The notes under the pieces are model-generated. The model searched no databases, was not told the DNA's origin, and worked only from the letters and a program-made list of their open reading frames with translations. From Nonlabens antarcticus (GTDB lineage Bacteria > Bacteroidota > Bacteroidia > Flavobacteriales > Flavobacteriaceae), in assembly GCF_015356755.1 (NCBI RefSeq), contig NZ_JADFCO010000064.1, forward strand, positions 248,001 through 312,000: DNA of 64,000 nt, written 5' to 3'. The position numbers and the translations under genes were made by a program. This document shows, piece after piece, positions 19,098 through 27,424 of this stretch. Numbering within the stretch: position 1 is the first letter of the stretch; every line of letters begins with the position of its first letter.

Positions 19098-19604
19098 TTA
19101 TTCTATCTTTTTACCATCACAGTCAATCATCCAGCGATCGATGCCTTTAAAAACTTCTGCTTTACCTTCAAAAAATGGCATTGCTGCACTGTATTCGAAC
19201 GGGACAATAATGTTATTCTCCTTATCAATGTAGCCCCATTTATCATTTTTTCTAACGCCTGCAAGACCACACTCACTAAAATGTGTTCCTTGACCGTACA
19301 TGAACGGTATCACTAAAATACCTTTTGCATTAATGTATCCGTAGGTGTAAGAACCTCCCTCACGCACTCGAGCCATGCCGTTAAGGAAAGGGTAGGCCAG
19401 CGAGTATTGTAAGGGAATAACTACAGTTCCAGCCTTATTAATAAAGCCGTGTTTTCCCTGATATGAGACGCTGGCTAGACCGCTGTGCTTTTCCCAGTTG
19501 TGATCTTTATCTACATTTCCCAACAGCAATTCTCTGGATTGCGCATAAGAACTCAATGAAATAAACATTAAAAGAAGTGGCAATAGAGCGGCTTTGGTTT
19601 TCAT
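19098..19604 (-). CDS. Exported WG-repeat protein
   Basis: A 168-residue protein with a signal peptide (LLPLLLMFISLSSYAQ). Three WG-type repeats follow: HGFINKAGTVVIPLQYSLAYPF, YGYINAKGILVIPFMYGQGTHF and WGYIDKENNIIVPFEYSAAMPF, each with the G-[FY]-I-[DN]-x-x-G/N-x-x-[IV]-[IV]-P-[FL]-x-Y core. The C-terminus carries WMIDCDGKKIE. WG repeats form beta-rich surface domains of unknown ligand. Monocistronic. Confidence 0.8.
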   Translation of the reverse strand: MKTKAALLPLLLMFISLSSYAQSRELLLGNVDKDHNWEKHSGLASVSYQGKHGFINKAGTVVIPLQYSLAYPFLNGMARVREGGSYTYGYINAKGILVIPFMYGQGTHFSECGLAGVRKNDKWGYIDKENNIIVPFEYSAAMPFFEGKAEVFKGIDRWMIDCDGKKIE

Positions 19605-19996
19605 AATTGCAGAATTGAATTATAAAAATACATTTTTTATTGCAGTTTTAAATTTTAGATGAGAACTAAAGGTCTGTACTATAGATAAATAATAGAGGTG
19701 TATGTAAGTTCGCTTACATAATTGGCGTTTTTTTTAGCAACCGCGATTTAGAGACAATATGCTAAGGATCTTTGCTACAACCTTCTGTTTTTTTATAATA
19801 TTGATTCAAAGTTCGCAATCAATTCTATTCTCAGACAGTGGGATGAATAATTTACTCGATATTTTTACTCAAAAACAGCGTGGGTTTTTCGAGCACGACT
19901 ATCTTAACTTTAGTGTAGCAATAAGAAAACTATGGTCGATGGGAACATGAACAAATCTTGAAAGGCACTACATAAACTAATAAATAACTTAAAAGA
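19605..19996. other. Spacer with one doubtful short ORF
   Basis: A plus-strand frame at 19759-19950 encodes 63 residues with a hydrophobic start (IFATTFCFFIILIQSS), but the rest resembles nothing I know and no promoter motif precedes it. I would not call it a gene without expression or conservation data. Confidence 0.3.
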
Positions 19997-20374
19997 ATGG
20001 GATTACTAGATAAATTAATGGGCAATGCCGGCGAGGTTGCTGCGGAAGAGTTAAAAAAGAATTACGGTCATTTATTAATTGACTCAGAAGAGATTGAGAT
20101 GGGCTTTGTACTCTTCCGCGATGTGTTCATATTTACTACTCGCAGATTAATCCTGATCGACAAGCAAGGTTTTACAGGTAAAAAAATCGAAATCAAATCC
20201 ATGCCCTATAAAAGCATTTCTAGATTTTCCCTAGAAACTGCTGGAACCTTCGATCTAGATGCAGAATTAAAGATTTGGATCTCTAGCGAAAACCTCCCCA
20301 GCGTCAGTAAGAAATTCTCTAAGGCCGTTGATATATACAAAGTGCAGAGATTGTTAGCTTCCAAAACCTGCTAA
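19997..20374 (+). CDS. Bacterial PH-domain protein (bPH_1 type)
   Basis: A 125-residue cytoplasmic protein. MGLLDKLMGNAGEV leads into a PH-like fold with EEIEMGFVLFRDVFIFTTRRLILIDKQGFTGKKIEIKSMPYKSI and a terminal helix (VYKVQRLLASK-like). The [FL]-[TL]-x-[RK]-R-L-[IL]-x-x-[DN]-x-x-G core is typical of the bPH_1/DUF family found in many bacteria. The length fits a single domain. The role is unknown and the gene stands alone. Confidence 0.78.
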   Translation: MGLLDKLMGNAGEVAAEELKKNYGHLLIDSEEIEMGFVLFRDVFIFTTRRLILIDKQGFTGKKIEIKSMPYKSISRFSLETAGTFDLDAELKIWISSENLPSVSKKFSKAVDIYKVQRLLASKTC

Positions 20375-20700
20375 TAATTTAGCGATCAACGCTTCAGGTC
20401 AAAGAAATGGGATCAATGTTAGCCAATTTTTGACCATGGGCGACCTCTGTTATCTACGGGAACACTCGTGATCTAATAAAAGCGATCTTGTTATGTGGAA
20501 TTTAACGTAAAGCTGGATGCTATTTGAAATCGGAATTTGAGCAAAAGGTAACCATCGTAAAGAAAAAAGTCATTTGCCCTACGTCAGCAGGTTGAAAGCG
20601 CAGCTATCAACAAGCTGGTCATTTGTCAACTTTGAGCACAAAAAAAATGCCTTTTTGAACTCAATCAAAAAGGCATTTCTTAATTACTATTTACTTTATA
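20375..20700. other. Convergent spacer with terminator
   Basis: A 326-bp spacer between the PH-domain gene and the FKBP gene, which converge on it. It holds the terminator at 20645-20678 and nothing else I can support. Confidence 0.45.
20645..20678 (-). terminator. Intrinsic terminator (FKBP gene, possibly bidirectional)
   Basis: The stem AAATGCCTTTTTGA pairs perfectly with TCAAAAAGGCATTT around a 6-nt loop. An A run on the left reads as a U run for the minus-strand FKBP transcript. Confidence 0.88.
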
Positions 20701-21132
20701 TTAGTTGATTCCAACTACTTCTAGTTCAAAAACTAGATCTTGTCCGGCAAGTGGGTGGTTTGCATCAACGATGATAAAGTCATCCTTAACATCTGCAACA
20801 CGCAACTGACGCTCTGTCCCGTCAGGGTTTTGTGCCATTAGTCCCATTCCTACTTCTGGCTTAATTTCGGCTGGAAGTTGGTTTCTTTCTACTTTCTGAA
20901 ACAATTCTTTTTGAACATCACCATAAGCTTCAGCCATTGGGATTTCCACAGTTTTCTTTTCATTAATCTTCATGTCGATCAATCCATTTTCAAAACCTGG
21001 GATCAATTGACCTTCTCCTAGCTTAGCCTCTAAAGGCTCTCTGTCTTCTGAAGTATCAAAAACACGACCGTCTTCCTTCAATTTTCCAGTGTAATGAACT
21101 TTTACTGTATCGTTTGCTTGTACTTGACTCAT
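20701..21132 (-). CDS. FKBP-type peptidyl-prolyl isomerase, SlyD-like
   Basis: This 143-residue cytoplasmic protein has VKVHYTGKLKEDGRVFDTSEDREPLEAKLGEGQLIPGFENGL, the FKBP core. The flap is replaced by an insert (VQKELFQKVERNQLPAEIKPEVGMGLMAQNPDG) as in SlyD IF domains, and it closes with VDANHPLAGQDLVFELEVVGI. These enzymes combine prolyl isomerase and chaperone activity. There is no His-rich metal-binding tail as in E. coli SlyD. A TACCTTTG -7 motif lies 25 bp upstream. Confidence 0.92.
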   Translation of the reverse strand: MSQVQANDTVKVHYTGKLKEDGRVFDTSEDREPLEAKLGEGQLIPGFENGLIDMKINEKKTVEIPMAEAYGDVQKELFQKVERNQLPAEIKPEVGMGLMAQNPDGTERQLRVADVKDDFIIVDANHPLAGQDLVFELEVVGIN

Positions 21133-21546
21133 AATATTATGATTTTATATCAGTTGCAAAGGTAAAAACTTAAGATCCGTAGCAAAGTTTGAGCTGTGCT
21201 AATCTGTACAATTAAGAGAAACTTAACGAGTTAGGAGATTTGTAATAGGTATTGCGTTAGATAATTTTCAGAGAAGGAATTATGAGTACCGCTTTCAAGT
21301 TTTATATCGTCCAAAATGCAATAAAGGCGACAGGTAAATCCATTGAAATTCTCCTAAAATAATTTCAATAATAGTTAAAACGTACCGCGAGACTCTTCTT
21401 TGCACAAGACTATGAATTAGCAATACTTAAATAAATCAGAGTTGTGTGTAGTGGGATGTTTCAATCTATTTATAAAGACTATCGTGTAACATTTCAATCA
21501 GCAACTTTGAATCGAGGATTCAATATTAAATAGAGTTAGAATACAA
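21133..21546. other. Gene-free spacer
   Basis: A 414-bp AT-rich spacer between two minus-strand genes. Apart from the FKBP promoter motif at its left end I see no structure. Confidence 0.4.
21157..21164 (-). promoter_or_regulatory. -7 promoter motif of the FKBP gene
   Basis: Reads TACCTTTG on the minus strand and is followed by CAAC, matching the TAnnTTTG element. Confidence 0.55.
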
Positions 21547-22305
21547 TCATTTCAGCGCTTCCATGCTGTCCTGTTTCACGGCAATCATCCCACGTCTAGG
21601 ACGGTCGAGATCGATGATGACAAATATCATGAGAGAGATTAAGAAGCCCATGATAATAGCGGGAACCCTAGGGTTGCGTTTGCCCAGACCACTAACATAT
21701 CCTGTGAGGACGCTGGCAAAAATAAATATTACAAACATCAGGTAATAAATAGTTGCAGGCACAGATCGTTGCAAGATATCGTTACGCTTTCCCTGAGCAT
21801 CGATCATGTCATTTACAGAGGTTACAAAATATCCCGTCGTTACAGGATTTGGAGCTTTTTCCGCAGCTCTTATTCCCACGCGCCATATCTGGCTTTGGAG
21901 GTCGCTAGTTCGATCCAGTTGCTGCTTTCTTATTTTCTCGTCGGTAACATCCGTTTTTACACTTTCAACTCTATGATCTATATAAAGGGACATCAAGGAA
22001 TCAGCGGCGCGATCGTCTGGACCAGGTAATAACTCCGTTCGCAACATGGTAGTCCCTATGGCATTAGCCTCAGCTACTTCAGCCGCTGCCCGGTTATCGT
22101 ATCTAGCTACAGACATACTAAAGGTAAAACCTATTATTAAGGCCAGCATACCGATGATCCCACCTTGAATGGAAGACGATTGGGATTTTGCGTCCTCGTC
22201 AGTTTTTCGTTCAAATTTTTCACCAAAATAAATTCCTATTTCGTTGGCAAGAATGATGGCAATAAATAAACCGATGGCAATGACGGCGCTGTTGATGTCG
22301 TACAT
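21547..22305 (-). CDS. DUF4239 (bestrophin-like) membrane protein
   Basis: This 252-residue protein starts at the ATG at 22305; an in-frame TTG at 22326 adds only seven residues. A first helix (VIAIGLFIAIILANEIGIYFG) and a second (GGIIGMLALIIGFTFSMSVARYDNR) precede a soluble middle with LRTELLPGPDDRAADSLMSLYIDHRVE. Two more helices follow (IYYLMFVIFIFASVLTGYVSGLG and IIMGFLISLMIFVIIDLDRPRRG). The GFTFSMSVARYDNR and DLDRPRRG motifs are typical of DUF4239 proteins, which resemble bestrophin-type channels. Function and ion are unproven. Confidence 0.82.
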   Translation of the reverse strand: MYDINSAVIAIGLFIAIILANEIGIYFGEKFERKTDEDAKSQSSSIQGGIIGMLALIIGFTFSMSVARYDNRAAAEVAEANAIGTTMLRTELLPGPDDRAADSLMSLYIDHRVESVKTDVTDEKIRKQQLDRTSDLQSQIWRVGIRAAEKAPNPVTTGYFVTSVNDMIDAQGKRNDILQRSVPATIYYLMFVIFIFASVLTGYVSGLGKRNPRVPAIIMGFLISLMIFVIIDLDRPRRGMIAVKQDSMEALK

Positions 22306-22391
22306 GTGAATGTTTTTGGAAGGCAATTTAGAATTGGCTCTCTTTCTTTTCTATGAACAAAATGTTAATTGGTAGTAGATAGGTATAAGTC

Positions 22392-22411
22392 ATCCCGCCG
22401 CAGGGCGGGAT
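22392..22411. repeat. GC-rich hairpin
   Basis: ATCCCGCC and GGCGGGAT pair perfectly around a 4-nt loop, in otherwise AT-rich spacer DNA. It has no U tract and lies between divergent genes, so it is more likely a dispersed repeat than a terminator. Confidence 0.6.
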
Positions 22412-22478
22412 CGGCTTTAAGATGTCAGTACTATCAAAGAACTCTATATCTTAGATAGTTGGTGAATGGAGAGGTTTC

Positions 22479-22494
22479 CGCTTTCGCGAAAGCG
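22479..22494. repeat. Interspersed palindrome, copy 5 (intergenic)
   Basis: Exact core, upstream of typA. Confidence 0.9.
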
Positions 22495-22633
22495 AACTCA
22501 AAATCAGTCCTATAAACAATCGGGCATAATTAGAGTTTAATCGAAATACCCACTATCATTCAATCTGATTATCAAATAAATACATTAAACTTCGTTTTAA
22601 CGCTTCAAAGGATTATAAATAAATAAATAAAAC

Positions 22634-22641
22634 TACTTTTG
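22634..22641 (+). promoter_or_regulatory. -7 promoter motif of typA
   Basis: TACTTTTG followed by CAGCC, a full TAnnTTTG match. Its position means transcription starts after 22641, which rules out the in-frame TTG at 22639 as a start and supports the ATG at 22666. Confidence 0.65.
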
Positions 22642-22665
22642 CAGCCGCTAAGAAGCGCTATTTAT

Positions 22666-24471
22666 ATGAAAGATATTAGAAACATTGCGATTATTGCTCA
22701 CGTTGACCACGGGAAAACGACACTGGTAGACAAGATTTTACACCACTGTGAGACGTTCCGAGAGAACGAATCAACCGGAGATTTAATTCTTGACAATAAC
22801 GACATTGAACGCGAACGCGGGATTACAATCCTTGCTAAAAACGTTTCAGTGATGTACAAGGGAACTAAAATTAACATTATCGATACACCTGGTCACGCCG
22901 ATTTTGGTGGGGAAGTAGAACGTGTATTGAACATGGCTGACGGTGTTCTGTTGCTAGTGGATGCTTTTGAAGGTCCTATGCCACAGACGCGTTTTGTATT
23001 GCAGAAAGCGATCGATCTAGGTTTAAAACCTTGTATAGTTATAAATAAAGTTGATAAGGATAATTGTACTCCTGATGAAGTGCATGAGTCGGTTTTTGAC
23101 TTGATGTTTGAATTAGGTGCGGAAGAATGGCAACTTGATTTCCCTACCGTTTATGGTAGTGCAAAAAATAACTGGATGTCTGACGACTGGAAAGTTATTA
23201 CTGAAAACATTGAGCCATTACTAGATATGGTTATCGAGCATGTTCCTGCTCCTAAAGTAGAACAAGGAACGACTCAAATGTTGATTACTTCTCTAGATTT
23301 CTCTAACTATACGGGTCGTATCGCGATAGGTCGTGTAAAGAGAGGTTCTATTAAAGAAGGACAGAATGTGACCTTATGTAAACGTGATGGTTCACAAACT
23401 AAAACTAAAGTCAAAGAGGTTTATGTCTTTGACGGAATGGGGAAAGCCAAAACAGATGAGGTGATGGCTGGAGATATTTGTGCGATTGTAGGATTAGAAG
23501 GTTTTGAAATAGGCGATTCTGTTGCTGATATCGAGAATCCAGAAGCTATGGAAACGATTGCTATCGATGAGCCTACAATGAGTATGTTGTTCACGATCAA
23601 CGATTCACCTTTCTTTGGTAAGGATGGTAAATTTGTGACTTCACGTCACATTAAGGATCGTTTACATAAGGAATTAGAAAAGAACCTGGCGCTACAAGTT
23701 CACGAGACTGGAAGTGCTGAGAAGTTCATGGTTTATGGACGTGGGGTATTGCACCTTTCTGTATTAATTGAAACGATGCGTCGTGAAGGTTATGAATTGC
23801 AAATAGGACAACCGCAGGTAATTATCAAAGAAATTGATGGTGTGAAATGCGAGCCTATTGAAGAGCTTAGCATCGACTTGCCAGAAAACGTCAGCGGAAA
23901 GGCGGTTGAAATGGTTTCCTTGAGAAAGGGCGAAATGACAAGTATGGCACCTAAAGGTGAGCGTATGTTGATCCAATTCAGAATGCCATCTCGTGGAATT
24001 ATAGGATTGAGAAATCAATTGATAACGGCTACTGCTGGTGAGGCGATTATGAATCACCGTTTTGTAGGATTTGAACCTTATAAAGGTGAGATTCAAGGAC
24101 GTATCAACGGTTCTATGATTTCAATGGAGAAAGGAACAGCGATTCCTTATTCTATGGATAAACTTCAGGATCGTGGTAAATTCTTTATTCACCCAGGTGA
24201 GGAGATTTATGGCGGACAAGTGGTAGGTGAAAACTCAAGACCAGATGATCTTGCGATTAACCTGACTAAAACTAAAAAGCTTTCTAACGTTCGTAGTTCA
24301 GGAACTGATGATAAAGTTAAGATTGCACCACCGGTGAAATTCACCCTTGAAGAAGCTCTAGAATACATCCAGAAAGATGAATATGTAGAGGTAACTCCGC
24401 ATTTCTTGAGATTGCGTAAAGTATTTCTTGATGAAAACGAACGCAAACGTAGAGGTAAAGAACTAGGATAG
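22666..24471 (+). CDS. typA: Ribosome-associated translational GTPase TypA/BipA
   Basis: A 601-residue protein from the ATG at 22666. G motifs are AHVDHGKTTLVDKIL (G1), ERGITI (G2), DTPGHADFGGEVERV (G3), NKVDKD (G4) and GSAKN in the G5 region. Elongation-factor-like domains II-III and V follow, and a C-terminal domain with PSRGIIGLRNQLITATAG and LRLRKVFLDENERKR is specific to TypA. It binds 70S ribosomes and assists 50S assembly, notably at low temperature or under stress. It is transcribed alone: its own promoter lies just upstream and a strong terminator follows. Confidence 0.97.
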   Translation: MKDIRNIAIIAHVDHGKTTLVDKILHHCETFRENESTGDLILDNNDIERERGITILAKNVSVMYKGTKINIIDTPGHADFGGEVERVLNMADGVLLLVDAFEGPMPQTRFVLQKAIDLGLKPCIVINKVDKDNCTPDEVHESVFDLMFELGAEEWQLDFPTVYGSAKNNWMSDDWKVITENIEPLLDMVIEHVPAPKVEQGTTQMLITSLDFSNYTGRIAIGRVKRGSIKEGQNVTLCKRDGSQTKTKVKEVYVFDGMGKAKTDEVMAGDICAIVGLEGFEIGDSVADIENPEAMETIAIDEPTMSMLFTINDSPFFGKDGKFVTSRHIKDRLHKELEKNLALQVHETGSAEKFMVYGRGVLHLSVLIETMRREGYELQIGQPQVIIKEIDGVKCEPIEELSIDLPENVSGKAVEMVSLRKGEMTSMAPKGERMLIQFRMPSRGIIGLRNQLITATAGEAIMNHRFVGFEPYKGEIQGRINGSMISMEKGTAIPYSMDKLQDRGKFFIHPGEEIYGGQVVGENSRPDDLAINLTKTKKLSNVRSSGTDDKVKIAPPVKFTLEEALEYIQKDEYVEVTPHFLRLRKVFLDENERKRRGKELG

Positions 24472-24520
24472 ATACTAGAAGGTGATTATACATAATCATT
24501 CAACTAGAATTATTATAACA

Positions 24521-24550
24521 AAGCAGATTCGAAAGAATCTGCTTTTTTTG
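24521..24550 (+). terminator. Intrinsic terminator of typA
   Basis: AAGCAGATTC and GAATCTGCTT pair around a GAAA loop and are followed by TTTTT: a textbook rho-independent terminator. Confidence 0.93.
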
Positions 24551-24985
24551 TTTTAGAGACTGGATGTGATTGTTAAACCTAAGAATAAAGTGGTCATGCT
24601 GAATTCATCAAGTGCTGAATTCATTTCAGTACAGCATCTCCTGGAACAGGCTAGAATTTTTAGTTTACCATCAATTAATGGATTCTAAGTAGCAATTTCT
24701 CATTTAAAAATAGCGTCGGACACCATCAGGTTTACCTAAAATTAACAACCTAGCGGAATGTAACGTTTTCCCTCTCATTGAAGAGAAGATATAGATGTTC
24801 TGGAATCTAGAACTTGAATCTGAACCTGAACTTAAACCTGGATCTAAAACCTCTAATGAAAACAAATCAACCTTTATTATATTCTCAAGTACTCTAGAGT
24901 TGGCACAACTTTGAACTCAACGACTTAAAATCTCGACCGCTCACAACCCAAAGACTCATAAAACCACAAACTCACAACACAGTCC

Positions 24986-24993
24986 TATCTTTG
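24986..24993 (+). promoter_or_regulatory. -7 promoter motif of the glycan gene set
   Basis: TATCTTTG followed by CAATTC, 17 bp before the TTG start at 25011. It probably drives the acyltransferase, small membrane protein and downstream genes. Confidence 0.55.
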
Positions 24994-25010
24994 CAATTCA
25001 AACCACGAGA

Positions 25011-25988
25011 TTGAAAATCGTCAAATACACTTCAGATTATAAGAAACAATGGAATAGTTTCATAAGGGAATCTAGTAACGGTTTTTTTCTGCATGATCGG
25101 GATTTTATGGAGTACCATTCTGATAGATTTGAAGACCATAGCTTGATGATATTTGATGATGAAAAATTGGTGGGTTGTTTTCCCGCGCATCAAACTGGAA
25201 CTGCTTTACACAGTCATTTAGGACTGACTTATGGAGCGTTTTTAATTAAAGCACCACAGCGGATAAGCTCTGGTGAAACTCGGCTACTTTCTGAAAAACA
25301 AGAATCTTTCTATACGCACCTTGTTAGAGAAGTTATCAATTATGCAAAGGGAAAAAGTTTCCAGAAAGTGGAACTTAAATTGCCTCCTCCGTTTTTTGAT
25401 CCGGAATTTGACGCACATTACCAATGTTTGATGGAAATGGGTTTTGAAATTTATGAAGAATCTCTGGATCTCGTGGTAGACCTGCATAAGGAATGGAAGC
25501 CCAGTCCCAAAAAAACTGCTGGATATCGCAATGGGAAATTCAATCAGCTGCGGTTGATAGTTTGTGATGACTTACAAGAGTTTTGGAATAAATTACTGAT
25601 ACCACAATTGCAAGAAAGACACAATGCAAAACCAACGCATACACTGGAAGAGATTCAGCTATTGAAAAGCAGGTTTCCAACAAAAATCCTACAATACTAT
25701 GCAGAGTTTGATGGAAAGAAGGTCGCTGGACTAACCCTATTTGATTTTGATAATATTCTTAAAGTCCAGTATGCAGCTGCGAGTCAAGAAGGTTTTGAGA
25801 AAAACGCTATGGATTTTTTATATCTAGAAATCATTCAGGAGGCGAGAGGTTCTGGAAAACAGTTTGTGGATCTGGGAACGGTTAATAATGCAGACGGTAC
25901 CATAAATGAAGGATTACTAAGATTCAAAAAACAATTAGGTGCAACAGCGATTCCGGTATTTGAGATAGCCTTAGATTTGCGCCCATGA
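25011..25988 (+). CDS. FemAB/GNAT-like acyltransferase
   Basis: This 325-residue protein starts with TTG, placed 17 bp after a promoter motif. It has two GNAT-like halves: SNGFFLHDRDFMEYHSDRFEDHSLMIF in the first, and KVAGLTLFDFDNILKVQYAAAS with EIIQEARGSGKQFVDLGTVNNADGT in the second. This layout matches FemAB or BioF2-like acetyltransferase proteins, which transfer acyl or aminoacyl groups, often in cell-envelope glycan synthesis. Its place ahead of a sugar aminotransferase and a flippase suggests N-acylation of an amino sugar, analogous to WecD in enterobacterial common antigen synthesis. That role is inferred. Confidence 0.72.
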   Translation: MKIVKYTSDYKKQWNSFIRESSNGFFLHDRDFMEYHSDRFEDHSLMIFDDEKLVGCFPAHQTGTALHSHLGLTYGAFLIKAPQRISSGETRLLSEKQESFYTHLVREVINYAKGKSFQKVELKLPPPFFDPEFDAHYQCLMEMGFEIYEESLDLVVDLHKEWKPSPKKTAGYRNGKFNQLRLIVCDDLQEFWNKLLIPQLQERHNAKPTHTLEEIQLLKSRFPTKILQYYAEFDGKKVAGLTLFDFDNILKVQYAAASQEGFEKNAMDFLYLEIIQEARGSGKQFVDLGTVNNADGTINEGLLRFKKQLGATAIPVFEIALDLRP

Positions 25989-26284
25989 ATTTTTCTAAAC
26001 GCAGCTATCACTTTGCTATCATTTCCATTGTTTTGTTGGTCATATTTTTAGCACTGTCCATCATTAATAGAAATGGAAGTACCAGTTTTGATGACATAGT
26101 AGGTTATCTGATTACTCTATTTTTTGTAACTGTAATCATAGGTTTTGTATGTGCGATGCTTAGTTTGCGAGAGGCTTCTTCTACTCAAAAGTACATAGGA
26201 CTTATTATAAATGTGGTCCTCGCAATATTACTGACGGTCAACACGCTACAAAATCTATCCACGATTGCGGGAGCGTTTTCTTAA
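25985..26284 (+). CDS. Small three-helix membrane protein
   Basis: This 99-residue protein overlaps the previous gene by an ATGA. It has three hydrophobic segments: FAIISIVLLVIFLALSII, GYLITLFFVTVIIGFVCAML and YIGLIINVVLAILLTVNTL. The family is not recognised. Translational coupling suggests it works with the acyltransferase. Confidence 0.65.
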   Translation: MNFSKRSYHFAIISIVLLVIFLALSIINRNGSTSFDDIVGYLITLFFVTVIIGFVCAMLSLREASSTQKYIGLIINVVLAILLTVNTLQNLSTIAGAFS

Positions 26285-26365
26285 ATACTTAGTTACATTT
26301 ACGATACTTAGAACCGGCACGCTATCAATATCAATATTCCATATCTCGATCTCCCTGCACTGCAA

Positions 26366-27424
26366 TTGCGTTTTGCCCAGCGCGACCGTGAAGTTCTGCA
26401 GGAAATTCAGCATACCGGCCAGTTTATAGCTGGTGAACCAGTGCGATTTTTTGAGGCAGATTTTGCCGGCTATTGCGGCACGCAATACTGCGTGAGTTGT
26501 GGGAATGGACTGGATGCTTTAACCATCATTTTGCGTGCTGATAAAGTCTTAGGGAATTTGCCTGAAAACGCACGGATTCTAGTCCCTGCTCATACTTATA
26601 TCGCCACTTTTTTGAGTATTGTGGAAGCTGGAATGCAGCCAGTTCCGGTGGATGTGAATGAACTATTATTGACTTCAGATGTGATTGAATCCCAGCTTGC
26701 AAACATTGATGCGATCGTTGCGGTGGACCTCTATGGAAAGCTGGTGGATGATGACGTTTACGCTTTCGCGAAAGCGAACAATCTCCCCATCTACACAGAC
26801 ACGGCACAGTCGCACGGCGCGGTCACAGCAATGGGACAAAAATCTGGCAGTCGCGGTAGGGCAAGCGCTTTCTCGTTTTACCCCACTAAAAACCTAGGTG
26901 CCATGGGCGATGCGGGAGCCATAACCTGCAATGATCCAGAGCTGGCAAATATGGCAAGGAAAATTGCCAGTTATGGCCGCAGCTCCAGACAAGTCAACGA
27001 TGTCAAGGGAATGAACAGTCGCATGGACACCTTGCAAGCAGCATTCCTCAATAACCGGTTGCCATTTCTAGACAATGACAATAAAAAACGGTTCAAAATT
27101 GCTGAAACCTACATCGCGCAAATTGACAATGAACTCGTAAAATTACCATCAGATAGCTTTATTAGGCATAATGCGATACATGTATTTCCCGTTTTTGTGG
27201 AAGACCGCAATGGCTTTGTGAAATTTTTGGAAAACCACGGTATTCAAACCAATTGTCATTACGAAATCCCACCGCACAAGCAAGCTTCCTTTGCAGAGTT
27301 CAATCATCTAAACTTTCCACAAACGGAGGATTTGCATCGAACGGAAGTCAGTTTGCCTTGTCATCCTTTGTTGGAAGATCACGACGTTCAAGAAATCATC
27401 AATGCGATAAACGCTTATTCATGA
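26366..27424 (+). CDS. DegT/DnrJ/EryC1-family sugar aminotransferase (start uncertain)
   Basis: A PLP-dependent aminotransferase resembling FdtB/WecE enzymes. It has VSCGNGLDALTIIL, PAHTYIATFLSIVEAG, DTAQSHGA, FSFYPTKNLGAMGDAGAI (the Lys forming the internal aldimine, residue 175 from the TTG), SYGRSS and GMNSRMDTLQAAFL. The family's N-terminal motif IPYLDLPALQ is encoded in frame just upstream, from about 26330, but no ATG, GTG or TTG precedes it before the stop at 26309. Either a rare ATT/ATC start is used or the TTG at 26366 starts a slightly shortened protein. A palindrome copy encodes AFAKA at 26761. Confidence 0.85.
   Translation: MRFAQRDREVLQEIQHTGQFIAGEPVRFFEADFAGYCGTQYCVSCGNGLDALTIILRADKVLGNLPENARILVPAHTYIATFLSIVEAGMQPVPVDVNELLLTSDVIESQLANIDAIVAVDLYGKLVDDDVYAFAKANNLPIYTDTAQSHGAVTAMGQKSGSRGRASAFSFYPTKNLGAMGDAGAITCNDPELANMARKIASYGRSSRQVNDVKGMNSRMDTLQAAFLNNRLPFLDNDNKKRFKIAETYIAQIDNELVKLPSDSFIRHNAIHVFPVFVEDRNGFVKFLENHGIQTNCHYEIPPHKQASFAEFNHLNFPQTEDLHRTEVSLPCHPLLEDHDVQEIINAINAYS
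26761..26776. repeat. Interspersed palindrome, copy 6 (inside aminotransferase CDS)
   Basis: Exact core, read as AFAKA in DDVYAFAKANNLPIYTDTAQ, the helix preceding the DTAQSHGA motif. Relatives usually carry an Ala/Lys-rich helix at this place, so the insert is tolerated. Confidence 0.9.

Larger units (their letters stand above)
22327..22665. other. Divergent spacer with hairpin, palindrome and typA promoter
   Basis: Separates the DUF4239 gene (minus strand) from typA (plus strand). It contains a GC-rich hairpin at 22392-22411, the palindrome at 22479-22494 and the typA -7 motif. No gene. Confidence 0.55.
24472..25010. other. Spacer after typA
   Basis: Holds the typA terminator, a short low-complexity run near 24800-24845 (repeated GAACTTGAAT/GAACCTGAAC-like words) and a TATCTTTG promoter motif at its end. 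No gene is visible. Confidence 0.45.

Noticed and set aside
19759-19950. 63-codon plus-strand ORF with a hydrophobic start
   Set aside because: Could be a small membrane or secreted peptide, but nothing beyond the hydrophobic run supports it.
22639-22665. TTG start for typA
   Set aside because: It lies within the -7 promoter element; the family start MKDIRNIAIIAHVDHGKTT fits the ATG at 22666.
27253-27420. Longer flippase start inside the aminotransferase gene
   Set aside because: The added 56 residues are an out-of-frame reading of the aminotransferase and do not resemble flippases; the ATGA overlap at 27421 is the natural start.
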